A DNA stretch of 15,917 nt. Origin: UBA9676 sp036522155. GTDB lineage: Bacteria; Actinomycetota; Actinomycetes; Streptosporangiales; Streptosporangiaceae. Positions within the stretch are counted from its first letter, which is position 1, and every line of letters starts with the position of its first letter. Below, piece after piece: positions 12,605-15,917 of the stretch. The translations under genes were made by a program, and so were the position numbers. Below the pieces are notes generated by a model, which worked only from the letters and a program-made list of their open reading frames with translations, was not told the DNA's origin and searched no databases. The stretch is from the NCBI GenBank assembly GCA_036522155.1, contig DATDGI010000283.1:1-15917 (forward strand), in the 5' to 3' direction.

Positions 12605-12762
12605 CGCGGCTCCATTGTGCAGGCCCCAGGTTACGTAACGGACACGCGTGGTGCTCAAGTGATCCAGCATCAGCTCGCACGGCGCCACCTGGCGGGGGAC
12701 ACATCCGCGGCACCGGCAGCGAGGCGCCTCGCGTGTGTAGCCTCGTTGCCGAGGAGGTCACT

Positions 12763-14034
<1,272 letters not shown>

Positions 14035-14058
14035 CCGGGCCACCAGCACTGATCCGGC

Positions 14059-14071
14059 AGAGCGGTGCTCT
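14059..14071. promoter_or_regulatory. Palindrome abutting the tetR promoter
   Basis: AGAGC-GGT-GCTCT, a perfect 13-bp palindrome overlapping the first base of the -35 (TTGAGT, 14071-14076). A larger inverted repeat pairs GCAGAGCGGTG (14057-14067) with CACTGCTCTGC (14082-14092), 10 of 11 matching, its right arm ending directly before the -10. It could be the TetR operator or the glyA terminator, or both. Confidence 0.45.
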
Positions 14072-14098
14072 TGAGTTCGGTCACTGCTCTGCTAATGT
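14071..14098 (+). promoter_or_regulatory. Candidate promoter of the tetR gene
   Basis: TTGAGT (14071-14076), a 16-bp spacer and TAATGT (14093-14098), then 6 nt to the ATG at 14105. The gap is too short for a conventional leader, so the transcript is probably leaderless. Confidence 0.5.
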
Positions 14099-14104
14099 GG
14101 CGGG

Positions 14105-14812
14105 ATGAACGCCAGCCGGACGGCGCGGGAGCGGGTCCGGGCCGAGCTCACCAGGGAGATCGCCGACACGGCGCGGCGGCACCTGGCCACCGAGGGCGCG
14201 GCCGGGCTGTCGCTGCGGGCGGTCGCCCGGGAGATGGGCATGGTCTCCTCGGCCGTCTACCGCTACTTCCCGAGCCGGGACGACCTGCTCACGGCCCTGA
14301 TCATCGACGGCTACAACGCGATCGGCGCCGCGGCGGAGGAAGCCGACTCCGCTTGCCGCCGCGACGACTACCCAGCCCGCTGGCTGGCCGCCTGCCGCGC
14401 GCTGCGCGCCTGGGCGCTGGCCCACCCGCACGAGTACGCCCTGGTCTACGGCTCGCCGGTACCCGGGTACCGGGCGCCGGAACAGACGATCGGGCCCGCG
14501 TCACGGGTCGCCGCCGTGCTCGGGCGGATCATCAGCGATGCGCAGGCGGCCGGGGTCCTGGACCCGCCCGGGCTCGGTGTCGCCATGCCCAGGGAGTTCG
14601 CCGCCGATGTCGGCCGGCTCCGGGAGTCGGTGCTCCCCGGTGCCCCCGACGACGCTGTCGCCCGGGCGCTGGCGGCGTGGGCAGGCACGTTCGGCATGGT
14701 CAGCTTTGAGCTTTTCGGCCAGTTCGAGAACGTGGTCACCGACCGTGACGCGTACTACGACTACGCGGTGACCTGCATGGGCCGGGTGATCGGGCTGCGC
14801 GCCGGAGCGTAA
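14105..14812 (+). CDS. TetR/AcrR-family transcriptional regulator, WHG-type C-terminus
   Basis: 235 aa. The N-terminal TetR DNA-binding domain spans about residues 14-62: IADTARRHLATEGAAGLSLR, then AVAREMGMVSSAVYRYFPSR and DDLLTALIIDGY, with the classic helix-turn-helix and the YRYF recognition helix. The ligand domain begins WLAACRALRAWALAHPHEYALVYGSPVPGY, the pattern of the TetR_C_13/WHG subfamily, and ends FGMVSFELFGQFENVVTD. Such proteins are usually repressors of a neighbouring or their own gene, released by a small hydrophobic ligand that cannot be predicted. The gene is monocistronic here: glyA upstream has its own signals, and the region downstream is AT-rich intergenic DNA. The palindrome on its promoter makes autorepression likely. 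Confidence 0.9.
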   Translation: MNASRTARERVRAELTREIADTARRHLATEGAAGLSLRAVAREMGMVSSAVYRYFPSRDDLLTALIIDGYNAIGAAAEEADSACRRDDYPARWLAACRALRAWALAHPHEYALVYGSPVPGYRAPEQTIGPASRVAAVLGRIISDAQAAGVLDPPGLGVAMPREFAADVGRLRESVLPGAPDDAVARALAAWAGTFGMVSFELFGQFENVVTDRDAYYDYAVTCMGRVIGLRAGA

Positions 14813-14921
14813 CCGGCAGCCTCCTCCGTGCATCGAAATACTTGATCAAAGAAGTTTTTCAATCATAATTTCGAAAAAGTTATCTGCGATCATGAATCAA
14901 GGCGTTATATTCCCGTGTTAA

Positions 14922-14937
14922 TCGAATACACATTCGA
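14922..14937. promoter_or_regulatory. SOS (LexA) box-like palindrome
   Basis: TCGAAT-ACAC-ATTCGA, a perfect inverted repeat with the 6-4-6 geometry of the actinobacterial LexA site TCGAAC-N4-GTTCGA, differing only in the inner pair (T/A for C/G). It lies upstream of the DUF6504-dnaE2 pair and just downstream of the -10-like TATATT. LexA control of dnaE2 cassettes is established in actinobacteria; LexA binding to this variant is inference. Confidence 0.6.
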
Positions 14938-14949
14938 GACGGGAGTGAC

Positions 14950-15132
14950 CGGCCAGGCCTGCGGGCGGGCTGGCGGCGGCTTGGCTGGGGGTGACTGGCT
15001 GGAGGGTGACTGGCCGGGGCGCTGGGCAACTGGCTGGGCGGCTCGCGGCTGGCAGGGCGACTAGCGGGGGCGGCTAGGCGGCTGGCCGGGGGGCGGCTGG
15101 CCGGACTGGCCGGGTGGCTGGCCGGGCCAGGG
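14950..15132. repeat. Degenerate GGCTGG(C)-rich low-complexity tract
   Basis: About a dozen imperfect units built on CTGGC/TGGCTGG/TGGCCGG, including two copies of GGGTGACTGGC near 14989-15015 and a run of GGCTGGCCGGG-like units near 15080-15130. The + strand is strongly G-biased with several runs of four or more G, so quadruplex formation is possible. Confidence 0.7.
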
Positions 15133-15186
15133 CCGGAAGCGGTGCTGCCTGTCTTCCCCCGGGCGGTTCTGAGCAGGGAGCAGCAG

Positions 15187-15642
15187 GTGAGCAGGCTGTA
15201 CGGGGAGTGGGTCGAGGTCTGGATGCGGAACGGGCAGCCGGTCAGGTTCGCCTGGCGGAACCGGCCCTATGCGGTGCTGAAAGTCCTCGACTACTGGCTG
15301 GTGAGCCGGGAGTGGTGGCAGCAGGACACGCCCGCCTCCGGGGCAGATGAGCCGTCGGAATACGAATTCTGGCGGGTCGAGGCGTCGCCTGGGCGCCGTG
15401 TCCCGCCCGCTGCTTACGAACTGCGGCGGGACACCGCGACCGGGGCCTGGCTGCTGGCCCGGGTCTGGGATTTAACAGCGGTTGCCGGGGGCTCTGATGA
15501 CCATGCTGAGCTGGGCGGCGGATTTCGCCCATCTGCACGTCGCGTCGTCCTACTCGCTCCGGTACGGGCTGGCGGGCCCGGCCGGGCTGGCGGCCCGGGC
15601 GGCGGAGCTGGGTATGCCCGCGCTCGCGCTGACCGACCGTGA
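15187..15642 (+). CDS. DUF6504 family protein, partner of DnaE2
   Basis: 151 aa as read, of which the first 96 or so are the real domain. The start is GTG 15187 (VSRLYGEWVEVWMRNG), with GGGAG six bases ahead; an earlier GTG at 15142 adds unconserved residues. Features: SRLYGEWVEVW, QPVRFAWRNRPYAV, LDYWLVSREWW, EYEFWRVEA, and YELRRDTATGAWLLARVWD. This is the small DUF6504 protein regularly found between imuB-type polymerase and dnaE2 genes in actinobacterial mutagenesis cassettes; its role there is unknown. Family members normally stop at about LARVWD. Here the frame runs on 146 bp into dnaE2 with a low-complexity tail, while a TAA in another frame lies at 15473-15475, so a small indel is possible. 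Confidence 0.8.
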   Translation: MSRLYGEWVEVWMRNGQPVRFAWRNRPYAVLKVLDYWLVSREWWQQDTPASGADEPSEYEFWRVEASPGRRVPPAAYELRRDTATGAWLLARVWDLTAVAGGSDDHAELGGGFRPSARRVVLLAPVRAGGPGRAGGPGGGAGYARARADRP

Positions 15643-15917
15643 CGGCCTCTACGGGGCGGTCAAGCACGCCCAGGCCTGCGCGGATGCCGGGATCGCGGCA
15701 ATATTCGGCGCGGACCTGGTCCTCGCCGCCGATCGCCAGGCCGGGACCGGCGGCCAGACCGGGGCAAAACGCCACGCCGGGACCGACGGCCGGGCTGGCC
15801 AGGATGAGTGGCGGCCCGGCCCGGCGGCGCCCGCCCGGCTGCACCACGAGGGTGCCACCCGCCTCACCGTGCTGGCCGAGGGCCGCCGGGGCTGGGCCTC
15901 CCTGTGCCGGCTGGTCA
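15497..15917 (+). CDS. dnaE2: Error-prone DNA polymerase DnaE2, 5' part
   Basis: Partial: about 140 codons, open to the window edge. Translation MTMLSWAADFAHLHVASSYS, then LRYGLAGPAGLAARAAELGM, PALALTDRDGLYGAVKHAQA and CADAGIAAIFGADL is the start of the PHP domain of C-family polymerases, closest in style to the second, DnaE2/ImuC-type, alpha subunit of actinobacteria. The known role is translesion synthesis and damage-induced mutagenesis with ImuA/ImuB. After GADLVLAAD comes a Gly/Arg/Ala-rich insert of about 40 residues before RLTVLAEGRRGWASLCRLV resumes the family pattern. The ATG has a purine-rich GGGGG upstream, and a second ATG follows two codons later. Downstream of DUF6504 and an SOS-like box, the context supports DnaE2 over the replicative DnaE1. 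Confidence 0.85.
   Translation, partial: MTMLSWAADFAHLHVASSYSLRYGLAGPAGLAARAAELGMPALALTDRDGLYGAVKHAQACADAGIAAIFGADLVLAADRQAGTGGQTGAKRHAGTDGRAGQDEWRPGPAAPARLHHEGATRLTVLAEGRRGWASLCRLV

Larger units (their letters stand above)
14813..15186. other. Gene-free region: AT-rich island, SOS-like box, G-rich repeat tract
   Basis: From about 14825 to 14940 the DNA is far richer in A/T than the rest of the window. It contains a possible promoter (TTGATC at 14842-14847, CATAAT at 14864-14869, 16-bp spacer) and a second -10-like TATATT at 14906-14911, then the palindrome at 14922-14937. From about 14945 to 15130 composition flips to extremely G-rich, with many degenerate GGCTGG(C) units. I see no real gene; a 39-codon GTG frame at 14945 is low-complexity only. 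Confidence 0.6.

Noticed and set aside
14945..15064. 39-codon GTG frame right after the SOS-like box
   Set aside because: Entirely Gly/Trp/Ala low complexity arising from the repeat tract; no protein character.

Overview
The window is high-GC DNA (mostly about 70% G+C, GTG starts, many tightly overlapping genes) from an actinobacterium. The gene content agrees: a DUF6504 to DnaE2 SOS-mutagenesis pair, an HTH_42 DNA glycosylase, TAGNNT-type -10 boxes placed 6-8 nt ahead of start codons (leaderless style), and a TetR/WHG regulator. I cannot name genus or order from sequence alone.

Layout. 2-1024 (-): an orphan secreted protein with a signal peptide and six cysteines. 1168-2027 (+): three near-identical palindromes followed by a coupled operon of a small membrane protein, a 65-aa XRE/Cro regulator and a four-helix membrane protein. 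2020-6217 (-): a glycogen synthase (GT5, GlgA-like) followed by a GH63-family glucosidase, overlapping at their junction. 6474-8841 (-): a three-gene cluster of a five-helix membrane protein, an unknown soluble protein and a YcaQ/AlkX-type DNA glycosylase carrying the QxD motif. 8937-9752 (+): a lower-GC HExxH protein.

9781-12604 is a tRNA-associated integration hotspot. An intact tRNA-Arg(UCU) (12531-12604, minus strand) has two displaced copies of its 3' half (42 bp, anticodon loop to acceptor end) at 11387-11428 and 9781-9822. Both have the orientation expected if two elements integrated in succession into the tRNA 3' end. The inner segment (about 1.1 kb) is lower in GC, carries a hypothetical membrane-anchored coiled-coil protein, and has short TTGCTACA repeats at both ends. 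The outer segment holds a host-like multi-pass membrane protein. No intact integrase is present, so these look like decayed or non-autonomous elements.

12763-14812 (+): glyA (serine hydroxymethyltransferase) and a TetR regulator with a palindrome on its promoter. 14813-15186 holds no gene: an AT-rich island, an SOS-box-like palindrome and a G-rich low-complexity tract. It leads into DUF6504 and the 5' end of dnaE2, which runs off the window. The ImuA/ImuB genes that usually accompany this pair are not directly upstream.

Functional themes: alpha-glucan metabolism (GlgA plus GH63), DNA damage (crosslink-type glycosylase, SOS-linked DnaE2), one-carbon metabolism (GlyA), and several self-contained regulatory units. 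The least explained items are the triple-operator membrane/XRE operon, the serial tRNA-Arg att copies, and the low-complexity tract between the SOS box and DUF6504-dnaE2.
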